DNA of 64,000 nucleotides, from positions 65,400,278 through 65,464,277 of the forward strand of contig JBCNJP010000003.1 in NCBI GenBank assembly GCA_039602395.1, read 5' to 3'. The DNA comes from Deinandra increscens subsp. villosa (lineage: Eukaryota; Streptophyta; Magnoliopsida; Asterales; Asteraceae). Each line of letters opens with the position of its first letter. The stretch's first letter is position 1. Both the position numbers and the translations under genes were made by a program. This document shows, piece by piece, positions 44,564 through 55,200 of the stretch. The notes beneath the pieces were generated by a model, which worked only from the letters and a program-made list of their open reading frames with translations, had not been told where the DNA came from and ran no database searches.

Positions 44564-44911
44564 TGTTGATACATAATATGTGCGTCATGTGAAGTATCTG
44601 AACGAGACGATGTGAAGATTCAAGACAAGTTCAAGCTGCCGTCCGAACCTGAGGTTCGGACCAACCGAACTTGGAGTTCGGACGGAGATCGGCCCAGACG
44701 CATATATATAGGAACTTGTGCTTTGAATGTGACGACTAGAAGAGAGAGACCAGTTCTTAACTATGTGTTTTGAGAGTGTTTCTCTAGAGAGCTTAAGAGA
44801 GAGTTTGTAATTAAGTCTTTATTGATTTCAATAAAACAAACTATTTTTTACGTCTCGTGTTAACTCTACAATCAAGCAAACCTATAGTAAGATCCGTCTT
44901 ACAGTTTTTCA
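44564..44911 (+). repeat. 3' LTR of TR-GAG 2
   Basis: 348 bp, nearly the same as the 5' LTR but missing 16 bp in the inverted-repeat region; what remains still forms GTCCGAACC-TGA-GGTTCGGAC. Followed by the TSD CATAC. Confidence 0.9.
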
Positions 44912-44916
44912 CATAC

Positions 44917-46700
44917 ATATTCACTAAACGTTTAATAACAACTCCCTTGTCACTTGCAAACTTAATCTCAAGCAAGTACATACACATCACATTATAATCA
45001 ATATAATTGCATAACACGTATAAGCAATTTAACAACTTCATCATATAACACGTATATATCAAGTCACAATTATCTTGAATATATTTTCATAATTATTGTA
45101 TGTATACCAGCTCGAAAACATTTAAAAACATTTAAAACATTTAATAGTGGCCTCATAGGACTCACTATATAAAATAGGGCTTATAGAAACTCACCTGATA
45201 TCTTTAATCGATTATTCAGACAGAACCTCCGTTATGTTCCACAATTAACCTAATCGTTTATCGGATTGCATTAATGTAAAGTTATTATAAATAATACCTA
45301 TGTTTATTTATATCTTATTATCCTAATATTTATATCTTATTATCCTAATAATACTTTATTAGGGTTTATCTTTTAAGGTCAAAATGACAAAAATGCCCTT
45401 ATAGGCATAATAACATTTTTATTGATAATATGAAGATGCGCATTCCTATAAGTAGACTCTCACCCCAGGATCGCCCAGTGAGGTATGCCAGTTCTCAGTT
45501 GGGATTTATGCGACACCCCCGCTTTGCCAGAAACCCCAGAGTATAGCCGCCTACCCTTCCGGTCCGCACGAACTTTTAAATATCCGATTAATTCGGTATC
45601 TTTAATACTTAACTATTTATCAAATTTAAACTTATATATACTTAATATATAAATATGTTATAAGACCAAAAATCAAGTCCCCATACCCTCTGGATTATTT
45701 TATATTAATTATTCATTTTTAGAAACCCTAATTTCATGTATTCTTGTTTTATTATCAAAACTCGTTTTTTATGTGAAGCCAACTTAGGGAATTGTTCATT
45801 ATAACATTTTATAATATGCTTTTAAATATCAAAGCTTAATTCAACACCGTTTACTCAATTTGGGCAAAGCAACGTTTTGAAAACCCTAATTTTGACCCGT
45901 TAATAAAACCTTAACCAAACCTTTTCCAATTGTGAAATAAACTTAGGGCTTTCTTAAAATATATCATTTTAGGATTACTTACAAAAATTCAGACCCTAAT
46001 TCCTACCCGATCAACGGATTTTATCAAAACAAGCTCAAGAACCCTAATTTTCATACATTTTTGAAAAGCATACTTAGAGATCGATTTAGCCAAAACTGAA
46101 AGAGGTTACTTTAGATCATACCTAGAGAAGCATGACTGCTGAATTTCAGATCCTAACTCCTCTTGTGCAGCTCGAATTTGACTGATGAATTTTCTGGGTT
46201 TTCTTAGGGTTTTTTTAGAAAGAAATCAGTGATTTGGTGCATTAATCCGTCAAATTGAGGGTCTATTTATAGTATGAGATGCATCTAGAGGTACTAACAC
46301 GTGTAGGGGTGCGTAAGGGATCGAATTCTATGCGTAGGAGGGCCAAACTTGGCCTACAAGTCCATAATCGTGGCTAATAACGAAACCAGAAACATTTTCT
46401 GCGACCTGTAGGGGCTCGCGGTACGCGGCCCAAGTTTTGGTTTTTGGCATTTTGGTCCATGAAGCTTTTTAATTGCATTTAAGCCCTCAGACTTCTACCG
46501 ATTGTTATTTTATGCTATAAAACACTTAAGGGTACATTTCTATTGGTTTCTAAGGCTCAGGACATGTACGATTATATATATACATACGTATATATGTTTA
46601 CATAATTTACACTTTTAGTCCTCCAACTTCTATTTAATGCATATTAATCTTTTATCTTTTGATGTAGTTATTTTTTCATATCCTAAAACATTCCTAAACA
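44917..46700 (-). repeat. Inner part of LTR A
   Basis: No coding frame. It contains GAAAACCCTAATTTTGACCC near 45877, whose complement opens LTR B near 47485, and the block 45461-45580 inverted relative to 47815-47940. The minus-strand orientation is inferred from this match. Confidence 0.55.
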
Positions 46701-46754
46701 TATTTCTAACATTCTGGAAGGTTCGGTTACGTATAACAAGGATTATAAGTTTTA

Positions 46755-47475
46755 GTTGACAGACTAACCAAGACATCGCACTTTATTCCAATAGATGAAA
46801 GCTACCTAATTGAAACATTGGCGAAGTTATATATCGAAAAGATTATAAGTAAACATGGAATACCTATATCTATCATTTCTGATAGGGATAACCGATTTAC
46901 TTCAAGATTCTGGACGAGGTTTCAAAAATCTCTTGGGACAAGGATTAAGTTAAGTACTGCATGTAATCCTCAGACTGTTGGTCAGAGTGAACGTATAATT
47001 TAAACTCTAGAAGATATGTTACGGGCTTGTATAATTGATTTTGGTGGTAGCTAGGACTATCATTTACCTTTGATAGAATTTTCCTAAAATAATAGTTACC
47101 ATTCCAGTATTAAGGCAGCACCTTTTGAAGCCTTATATGGAAGGAGATGCAGAACTCCTATTTGTTGGACAGAAATAGAAGAAAATCTGTTGACTAACAC
47201 AAAAATTATTATGGAAACGACTGATAGAATCCAACAGATAAGAGAAAAATTAAAAGCCGCCCAAGATCGACAAAAGAGTTATGCTGATCGAAGAAGGAGG
47301 CCTTTGGAGTTCCAGGTTGGAGACTTCGTGTGATGTTAAAAGTTTCACTTTGGAGAGGTGTTATTCGGTTTATCAAACGTGGAAAGTTAAGTCCAAGATA
47401 TATCGGGTCGTATAAAATCACCGCGAAGGTTGGTTCTGTTGCTTATACATTAGAATTACCAGAGAAGTTGGGCAT
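46755..47475 (+). pseudogene. Gypsy integrase fragment
   Basis: Plus strand, with at least three stops and one frameshift near 47330. Recognisable parts: SHFIPIDESYLIETLAKLYIEK, IISDRDNRFTSRF (catalytic Asp), NPQTVGQSERII (catalytic Glu), AAPFEALYGRRCRTPICW, and LSPRYIGSYKI of the integrase C-terminal domain. The sequence then runs abruptly into mid-LTR DNA (LTR B), so an internal deletion removed the end of pol and the start of the LTR. Confidence 0.8.
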
Positions 47476-48806
47476 GATTTTGAGGAACGGGTCAAAATTA
47501 GGGTTTTCTAGATGTTGTTTTGCTAAAATTGAATGATCGGAATTGAATTAAGGTCCCATCTTTTGATGTATATTATAATATGATATTATGAACAGAAGCC
47601 TAAGTTTATTTGATAATAAAAATAGTTTTGATGATAATTTGAGAACTACGTCAAATTAGGGTTTTGAAAGATGATTATCGGATATTGGGCTATCTGTAAG
47701 GAACTGGGAGTTGGTTTTTGGTATTAGAACATGTTTATATATATTAGATATATATGAGTTCAACTTTGATAATAAATAAAATATTGAACATACTAAATTA
47801 TTCGGGTATTTAGAAGTTCACGCGGACCGGAAGGGTAAGCGCCTGTACACTGGGGTTTCTGGCATAGCGAGGGTGTCGCATAAATCTCAAATGGGACCTG
47901 GCATACCTCACTGGGCGATCTCAGAGTGAGCGTTTACTTATAGGAATGCGTGTCTTCATATTATCATTAGAAAAGTTATATTTCCTATAAAGGGCATTTT
48001 TGTCATTTTGACCTCTAAGAATGTATAGTTTTAGGATTATAGAACATAGAAGATGTTTATGATATAAAGCCTTGCATTAATGCAACCCGATACACGATTA
48101 GGTTTCGATCGAGGCTTTTAGTGAAGATTCTACCTGAGATTATTCGAGTAAAGACAAAGGTGAGTCACTCTCTCACTGGGCAATTACTTTTTATGAAATG
48201 GATGTGTTGTTCTATAATTAAAGTATATATTTGATTGCCATTAATTTCTATGAATGTTGAGGCCTGAAGGGTTAGATACGATCTTGGAACAGGGACTATG
48301 TGACACGTACAAATAGGTAGTATGCATACAGATAGACCTAGTCGCTTAGACGATCATTCCTGATCCTGATTCTGAGATCCCTGCCATGGATATACATGTT
48401 TATATGATGCTGTAGCCAAAATTTAATTACATATGAACTGCTATATTTATGAAAATCACCAGCAATATGCTGAGCCCCAAATGTTGTCTTTTTCTTTTGG
48501 ACGTACATCTTAGGTACCATGTAGTAGCGGATAGCTAGACATGGATGGGACGATGAAGAAGCTAGTATAGAAGTCTAAATTTTGGTTGTACGAACACATA
48601 GACTTCTAGTTTTAAATGGAACTTAGATATTGTGTTAAATACAATACAATACAATATTTGATACAATATTGTATTTGATACAATATCTAGTACTTTGGAG
48701 ATTCTACGACTTTTGTTATGAATAAAATTAAAGACTTCCACTGTAAACTTTGATTACTGCCATGTGCATTTGTGTTATTCGATGCGTAACAGTCCCTAGT
48801 GCTTAT
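47476..48806 (+). repeat. LTR B, left part (plus strand)
   Basis: LTR of the same family as LTR A, in opposite orientation, truncated at its 5' side. It contains a small palindromic repeat of ACAATATT/AATATTGT (48640-48692). Near its 3' end it was split by the plus-strand chromovirus; the last 18 bp (to GCGGGTGTTACA) are at 59479-59496. Confidence 0.55.
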
Positions 48807-51421
48807 TGTGACACCCGAGAATTCCAAGGTTAACTTCCGTTAGACAATCTCCGTTAGTTACATTATAAGTGTTAACTTAGTAACTAATGCTTAACTAGGC
48901 CGAATACGTCCACGTCCTTTGGTTGATCACCGAACCCGTCCATATGTGTTATGTGTTCATTTATTTATTGTCATTACGTGCAATGTGATTTGAACGCATG
49001 ATTTAATATTATTAATAGCATGACAAATTGTAAATTCTTGATTATGTGACAAATTGTATGTTTTTGGTTGCCGGCGAAACTACCGAGCGAAACTACAGAT
49101 TCGCCCGGTAGCTAGCCAAGCTGTTCGGATTTCATGAGATCAGAGCCAGTTTCGCCTGGCCAGCGAAACTGCCAGCGAAACTAGGCCCTGATATATAATA
49201 TCCTAATAAACCCTAGTTTCTCCCATTTGCCTCTTTTACACAAAACACACACACTCTCCATCTTTTCTCCTGGAAATCTGGTCAGCCGAGAATCACACCG
49301 AGCCATCGAGATCTCAGCCCCGAACCATCATCCATTGAGCTTGGAGATCGAACCGTGAGTCCCAAAAACCATTTCTATGCCTTATTCTATGTGTTTTCTT
49401 AAAAAGCATGCTTAGATCTTCATAGAATCACTTGATCTTCTGATATGATGCTTAGGGATGCTAGATCTATCATAAAGTCAGTAACTTTACGTGTGAAATC
49501 AAACCATAATGAAGATTTATGCTAGATTAGGTCATTTTAGGTTTAAAATGCATTTTTGGTGGTTTGATGATAAAAATCCATGTTTAAGGTGTTAAACTTG
49601 CTTCTGTGATGTTGGTAAATGTCTATGTATGCTAGATAATGAATTACATGAAGTATGGAAGCTGTTAGATTGATTTTAGGGCTGATTTATGTGTTTTTCG
49701 CGACCAGCGAAACTGTACTGTTCTCTGGGCGAAATTACTTGGCGAAATTATGCATATCTTCATCCAGCGACACTATGGAGCGAAACTGTAGTGTCGCCGG
49801 GTAAACCAACCAGACCTGTCCGAACGAAACTACCGAGCGAAATTCCCTGAACGAAAGTTCAAACCAGTTTCGGGCGAAACTAGGCTAGCGAAACTGTGCC
49901 AACAGTTTCGAGCGAAACTAGCCTAGCGAAACTGTGTCCTCGGGTATTGCTTAGCGAAAGTGCTGCCCGTGCACACAGCGAAACTGCCTAGCGAATCTAT
50001 ACTAGCGAAACTGTGACCAGACCTAAACCCAAACTTGTGCAATTTACTTGAATGTTATGCCATAACTTACATGATTATGCTATGATGAAACATGTTTGAT
50101 TTCTGTGTTATGTGAACCCTTGTTTATGATCAACCATCGGCGTCGTGTGTCGGTATGTCGTGTCGTAGTTCCAACGTGCTATGTTATGGGCCATAGTGAC
50201 GTTGAGTTAAAGATTAGACACCAAAACTAATACTTAAGACCTAAACGTGTTCTTAGGTCTTCGATAAGCAAACAATACTTGGATTACTTAGCAAGTGTAG
50301 CAGTGCAACCAAAGGTGAGTGTCACTAACCCATTTACCGTGAACCCGGTTGGGTCACACCAAATAACTTAATGGAAAACAATGCTGACAACCTTATGAGT
50401 GCTATGCACCTCTCTGATGAACTTGAAAACTTAGGAGTGCTTGGCACCCACTTGATGAACTTGAAGTGTTTTATGGGAGACACTTGTGAAATACTTAAAT
50501 AACTATTTCTAAAACGAAACTGGAAATATTTTCGGGATTCATGAGAACCCAAAGGAAAACCGTTTTAATATGGCTAGTGTAGGTTAAAGTCTAAACCACA
50601 TGATATCACATGATTTCTAAGGATTGCCTTATAACTGAAAAAGTCCTCAACTAAATTGTACCATTAATTGTAAAGCGAGGGGATGTTGGGTAGATCTACT
50701 GGAGTTTGACAAACTCCGCCCCGTGGCACGGGGAGTGCACGGAGGTACAATATCAGCCTATCTGACCGTGATCCCGAGAGGACACGGGGGAGGCAAATCC
50801 GCGATGACGTAGGTCCGCAAAACATGATGGCACTGCCACTACAATATGAGTCAGCTTTGGTACAAACTTCCTTAGTGCATGGAACAACGGATTAGCTACC
50901 CGCGATATCGGTTGAGCACTTTAACTATACAAAACTAGTTCATACCCGATAACGTATGTTACGGACATTAATATTTCTAAACCACGTTACTATGATTTTG
51001 GACGTTACCGAGCCTTGCTTTTCACAAATAAATATTACATAAGTACATGTTGGTACGATTATGATTATGAGACCGGGCCACTGCGTGACAAGCCCACTGT
51101 GAACTCACCAACCGTTAGGTTGACACTTGCGTGGTTTAAACTTTTGCAGATCGCTGAGGAGTATCCGGAGCGGGTTGGCATGGCACACGAAGACTTTATT
51201 TTTGGTTAAACCTAATTGGGAATTTAAAACACTGATTTGTAAAGCACGTGGTTAGTGCTAAGACGATATATTTTCCGCTGCGTATTTTGAGACTTTATTT
51301 TATGAAATATATTTGGACTTACTCCGATTCGTTTAGTATTTGTAACTAATGGTTGTGGTCCTGGTTTGCTCGCACCCCTTAACGGTATAAACTCCGTTAG
51401 TGGTTATTTGGGGGTGTGACA
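48807..51421 (+). repeat. 5' LTR of plus-strand chromovirus
   Basis: TGTGACACCCGAG to GGGGGTGTGACA. It contains GCGAAACT-type motif arrays at 49070-49190 and 49700-50015 and a TATA-like site at 49190. The small ORFs in it have no recognisable domain. Confidence 0.95.
49190..49201 (+). promoter_or_regulatory. TATA-like promoter in 5' LTR
   Basis: GATATATAATAT about 30 bp before a pyrimidine-rich stretch (TTTCTCCC), located between two arrays of GCGAAACT motifs. The same site is at 57242 in the 3' LTR. Confidence 0.5.
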
Positions 51422-51424
51422 GAT

Positions 51425-51438
51425 TGGTATCAGAGCCA
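51425..51438 (+). other. Primer binding site, tRNA-Met
   Basis: TGGTATCAGAGCCA, three bases after the 5' LTR; the standard initiator-Met primer site of plant LTR retrotransposons. Confidence 0.9.
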
Positions 51439-51976
51439 TAAGTTGCAGAGAACTGGAATCATTTTTGAAAAACGATTTGGAAACTGCAACTTGAAACCTT
51501 AGTTACAAACGAACAAACAAATTCCCAAAACAAAATATTTACGTGCCAACCTGGGATACTCGCTCTGCTGTGTAAGTAAAAGCTTAGTACGTACGTATGT
51601 ATATATATATATATAAATATATATATAGACCGTGTCTAGGTAGTCTAACGGAAAACCTTAGGAAAATTTTCACACACGAATACGAAACGCGAACGCTAAT
51701 ACGCACACTATTCGGGGGAAAGCGACAACGAAACGATGCTACACGCTACGTCCTGATTTCTACTACGATGACTACGCCGACGGTGACTTTTATGGGAAAG
51801 CCGACTTTCGACGATAGTACTTACGATTTACGACGTTCTTCGACGACGCCTCCATTTTGCACGAAAATTTTTCTGGACTAATAGTGGGATAACGGGAAAT
51901 TGTTAATATGCATATTATGGGATATGTATAAAGTATAACTGTGACTGAACACTGGCTACTTTAACTGTCCAGCAAA

Positions 51977-52097
51977 ATGTCTGGAAGAGGACACGGAAGG
52001 AGCAACATCAACATGACACCTGCACAACTGCAAGCGATGATTAATGAGCACGTGCAAGCCGCTGTGGCAGCCGTCCAAGCTGCGTACGCCGCTCAGG
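51977..52097 (+). CDS. Gag N-terminal segment (candidate exon 1)
   Basis: Begins MSGRGHGRSNINMTPAQLQA, with the Ala-rich amphipathic helix typical of Gypsy gag N termini. Unspliced, it stops at TAA 52115-52117 after 46 codons. It is separated from the main frame by an 81-nt segment with intron-like ends; joining at CAGG|GTAATT and CATCAG|GAAACC keeps the frame open into the 1499-codon frame. Alternative views are an upstream short ORF or a gag disrupted before amplification. Confidence 0.6.
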
Positions 52098-52178
52098 GTA
52101 ATTATTATGCCGGTTAAGGCACAAAGCGATTATATCTTGACCTGTTTTAACTTAAAACCCGAACTATTTATGCATCAG
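52098..52178 (+). other. Candidate 81-nt intron in gag
   Basis: GTAATT donor, TGCATCAG acceptor, a branch-point-like TTTTAAC about 30 nt before the acceptor, AT-rich, with two in-frame stops. Same length and position as 40878-40958. Phase 1. Confidence 0.55.
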
Positions 52179-52210
52179 GAAACCTCCATCACTGCACGTT
52201 TAAGTCCTTC

Positions 52211-55200
52211 ATGGACTGCAAGCCGATGACGTTTTCCGGCGAGGAAGGAGCGGTAGGACTCCTCAGGTGGATCGAGAAGTCTGAGAAGGTCTTCTCTATG
52301 TGCAACTGCCCTGCTGAGAGCAAAGTGAAATTTGCGACTGGTACTTTCGAAGGAGCTGCTCTCTCCTGGTGGAATGCCGAAATCCAGATGATTGGGTTAG
52401 ATGCGGCTAATAACATGGAATGGGAAGCGTTTAAGGAGCTGATTATGGAGGAGTACTGTCCCCGTGACCAAGTGAAGAAGCTAGAGGGTGAATTCTTGAA
52501 TCTGAAAATGATTGGGTCTGAAATCGAACAGTATACTGCACGTTACCACGAGTACGAGGTCTTGTGCCCCACAATGGTTGATGCTGAGTTCAAACGCATT
52601 GAGCGTTATCTGGAAGGCCTCGCGCCTCAAATCAAAGGACTAGTGACTGCCAGCAACCCCGCAACCGTGCAGCAAGCCATCCGCTTGGCTCACAAGCTTA
52701 CTGATCAGGAAGTTGAGAAGGGTACACTACCTGCAAAAGCCACAGAGAAGACTGCCTTAAGTGGCAAAAGAAAAGCTGATGATGAAGCTCCTGAAAACTC
52801 CATGAACAATCAGAGTGTTGGAAACAGCACTGGGAGGTCTTATAGCTACCAAAGCCAAAGCAAAAGGTCTGGGAACAACAGTGGTAACAACCGCCAGGGC
52901 GGTAGTGGTCAGAGCAACTACAAGGGTAATCTGCCCATGTGTAACAAGTGTGGAAAGCATCACGCTGGTATTTGTAGGAGGAATTTAAGCTGTGAAAGGT
53001 GTGGCAAGAAGAGCCATGAGGCGAAGGACTGTTGGACGATTCTTCCCGAGCAACAGAACCGCCTAAGGCAAAACAACAACAACAACAATCATGGCAACAA
53101 CAACTCTGGGAACAACCGTAACGGGCAAGGGAACAATCAGAACAACAATGGTGGAGCCCGTGGCTGTTTTGAATGTGGTGCTCAAGGCCACATAAAAAGA
53201 GACTGCCCGCAGTTGAGAAGACAGGGGAATGGTAACCAAGGAAACAATGGTGGGAATGGTAATGTCGGAGGAAATGGCAACGGGAATGGCAACAACGGGA
53301 ACGGTGGAAATGGCAGAGGAAGAGCTTTTGTCATGGGTCAAGGTGAAGCCCGCAACGATGCCAACGTGATTAACGGTAAATTTATCCTTAATGGTTTCTT
53401 TGCTACTGTATTGTTTGATTCTGGTGCTGAAAGAAGCTTTATTTCCACTAAGTTTGCTAAGCTAATTAATGCTAAACCGATTGCCCTAGACGCTAGATAT
53501 GTGGTAGAACTAGCGAATGGTAAACTTCATGATACGACTCAGATAGTTAAGGACTGTAAGTTAGAACTAGCTGGCCATACATTAGGAATCGATCTTATGC
53601 CTTTCCCGATTGGTAGTTTTGATGTTATAGTAGGAATGGATTGGTTATCTGAAAACCGAGCTGAAATTTTATGTCAAGAAAAAGTGGTTCGTATTCCACT
53701 CAAGGACGGTGAAGTGTTAACAGTTCAAGGCGAGAAAGGTGGAACAGTCACCGGTATTATTTCGTTTCTCAAAGCTCAAAAATGCCTTCGTAAAGGTCAC
53801 TTCGCGATCCTTGCAAACGTCACCGACACGACACTTCCCGAGCGCAGAATCGACGACTACCCGATAGTCCGTGACTTCCAAGATGTATTTCCTGAAGATT
53901 TGCCTGGTTTGCCTCCATTTCGACAAGTCGAGTTTGGAATCGATTTAGCTCCTGGAGCCGCTCCGATTGCACGCGCACCTTACCGTTTGGCGGTAAGCGA
54001 ACTCAACGAACTCTCCGCACAACTTCAAGAGTTACTCGACAAAGGATTTATTCGTCCAAGTTCGTCTCCATGGGGAGCACCGGTATTGTTTGTTAAGAAG
54101 AAAGATGGAACGTTCCGAATGTGTATTGACTACCGAGAGCTTAACAAGGTTACGATCAAGAATCGGTATCCACTTCCTCGAATCGACGATCTTTTCGACC
54201 AACTGCAAGGTTCGAGCTACTTCTCAAAGATTGATCTACGGTCTGGATATCACCAACTTCGCGTTCGTGATGAGGATGTTCCCAAGACTGCTTTCAGAAC
54301 TCGGTATGGTCACTACGAGTTCCTAGTTATGCCGTTTGGGCTAACTAATGCGCCTGCTGTATTTATGGATTTGATGAATCGGGTGTGCAAGCCGTACCTC
54401 GACCAGTTTGTGATAGTCTTCATCGATGATATTTTGATCTACTCCAAGACAAAAGAAGAGCACGAGAGACATCTACGACTTATCTTGGAATTACTCCGCA
54501 AGGAACAGCTTTATGCTAAGTTTTCGAAGTGCGATTTTTGGATTCGCGAAGTCCAGTTTCTTGGACACATTGTTGATCAGAATGGAATTCATGTCGACCC
54601 GGCTAAAGTGGAAGCTATCAAGAATTGGTCTACCCCGAGAGCGCCGACCGAAATCCGACAATTTTTGGGACTTGCCGGATATTACCGAAGATTCATCAAG
54701 GGTTTCTCGCAATTGGCTCAACCCTTAACAGCTTTAACGCACAAAGGAGTGCAATATAGATGGGGTGAAAGAGAAGAACACGCGTTTCAAACTCTTAAAG
54801 ACATGCTATGTTCAGCTCCGATTCTCGCGTTACCCGATGGGGTTGACGACTTTGTGGTCTATTGCGATGCATCCATTCAAGGACTCGGTTGTGTGTTGAT
54901 GCAACGAGACAAAGTGATTGCCTACGGGTCCAGGCAACTGAAGGATACTGAGAAGAATTATACAACGCATGATTTGGAATTGGGAGCCGTTGTATTTGCA
55001 CTTAAGATTTGGAGACATTACCTCTACGGAACAAAGTGCACGATATTTACCGACCACAAAAGCTTGCAGCACATCTTTGAACAGAAGGATCTCAATATGC
55101 GACAACGACGGTGGGTCGAGCTACTAAATGATTATGACTTAGCAATTAAGTATCACCCGGGAAAAGCCAATGTTGTGGCTGACGCCTTAAGCAGAAAAGA

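Larger units (their letters stand above)
31976..44911 (+). mobile_element. TR-GAG element 2, complete but carrying a nested chromovirus
   Basis: Flanked by TSD CATAC (31971-31975 and 44912-44916). Order: 5' LTR (31976-32339), primer site, leader rich in TTCGGA, gag, purine-rich strings (AGGGGGAGA near 43182), triple-hairpin module (43557-43796), polypurine tract (44553-44563), 3' LTR (44564-44911). No protease, integrase or RT belongs to it. The only pol is in the minus-strand chromovirus at 33655-41437 that split its gag. Without that insert it is about 5.1 kb. Confidence 0.9.
30543..46700 (-). mobile_element. LTR A: old minus-strand Gypsy-type LTR, split by insertions
   Basis: Begins TGTGACGCCCGC at 30543; its complement ends GCGGGCGTCACA, like the end of LTR B (GCGGGTGTTACA at 59485-59496). 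It is interrupted by a solo LTR (31207-31556) and by TR-GAG 2 (31976-44911), and resumes at 44917. Its segment 45461-45580 is the reverse complement, with changes, of LTR B 47815-47940. Internal tandem repeats (TCTAGGGCACCCCCAT blocks at 31075-31145 and 31595-31665) flank the solo LTR. The right edge near 46700 is uncertain. Confidence 0.55.

Noticed and set aside
50334..50552. 72-codon minus-strand frame repeated in both LTRs (also 58386-58604)
   Set aside because: Present only because the LTR is duplicated; no domain and no start context. It is interrupted in the diverged LTR at 33655-36242.
53063..53341. Minus-strand frames opposite the Gly/Asn-rich part of chromovirus gag
   Set aside because: Low-complexity GGN/AAC codons read in reverse give long open frames. 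They are shadows of the gag.
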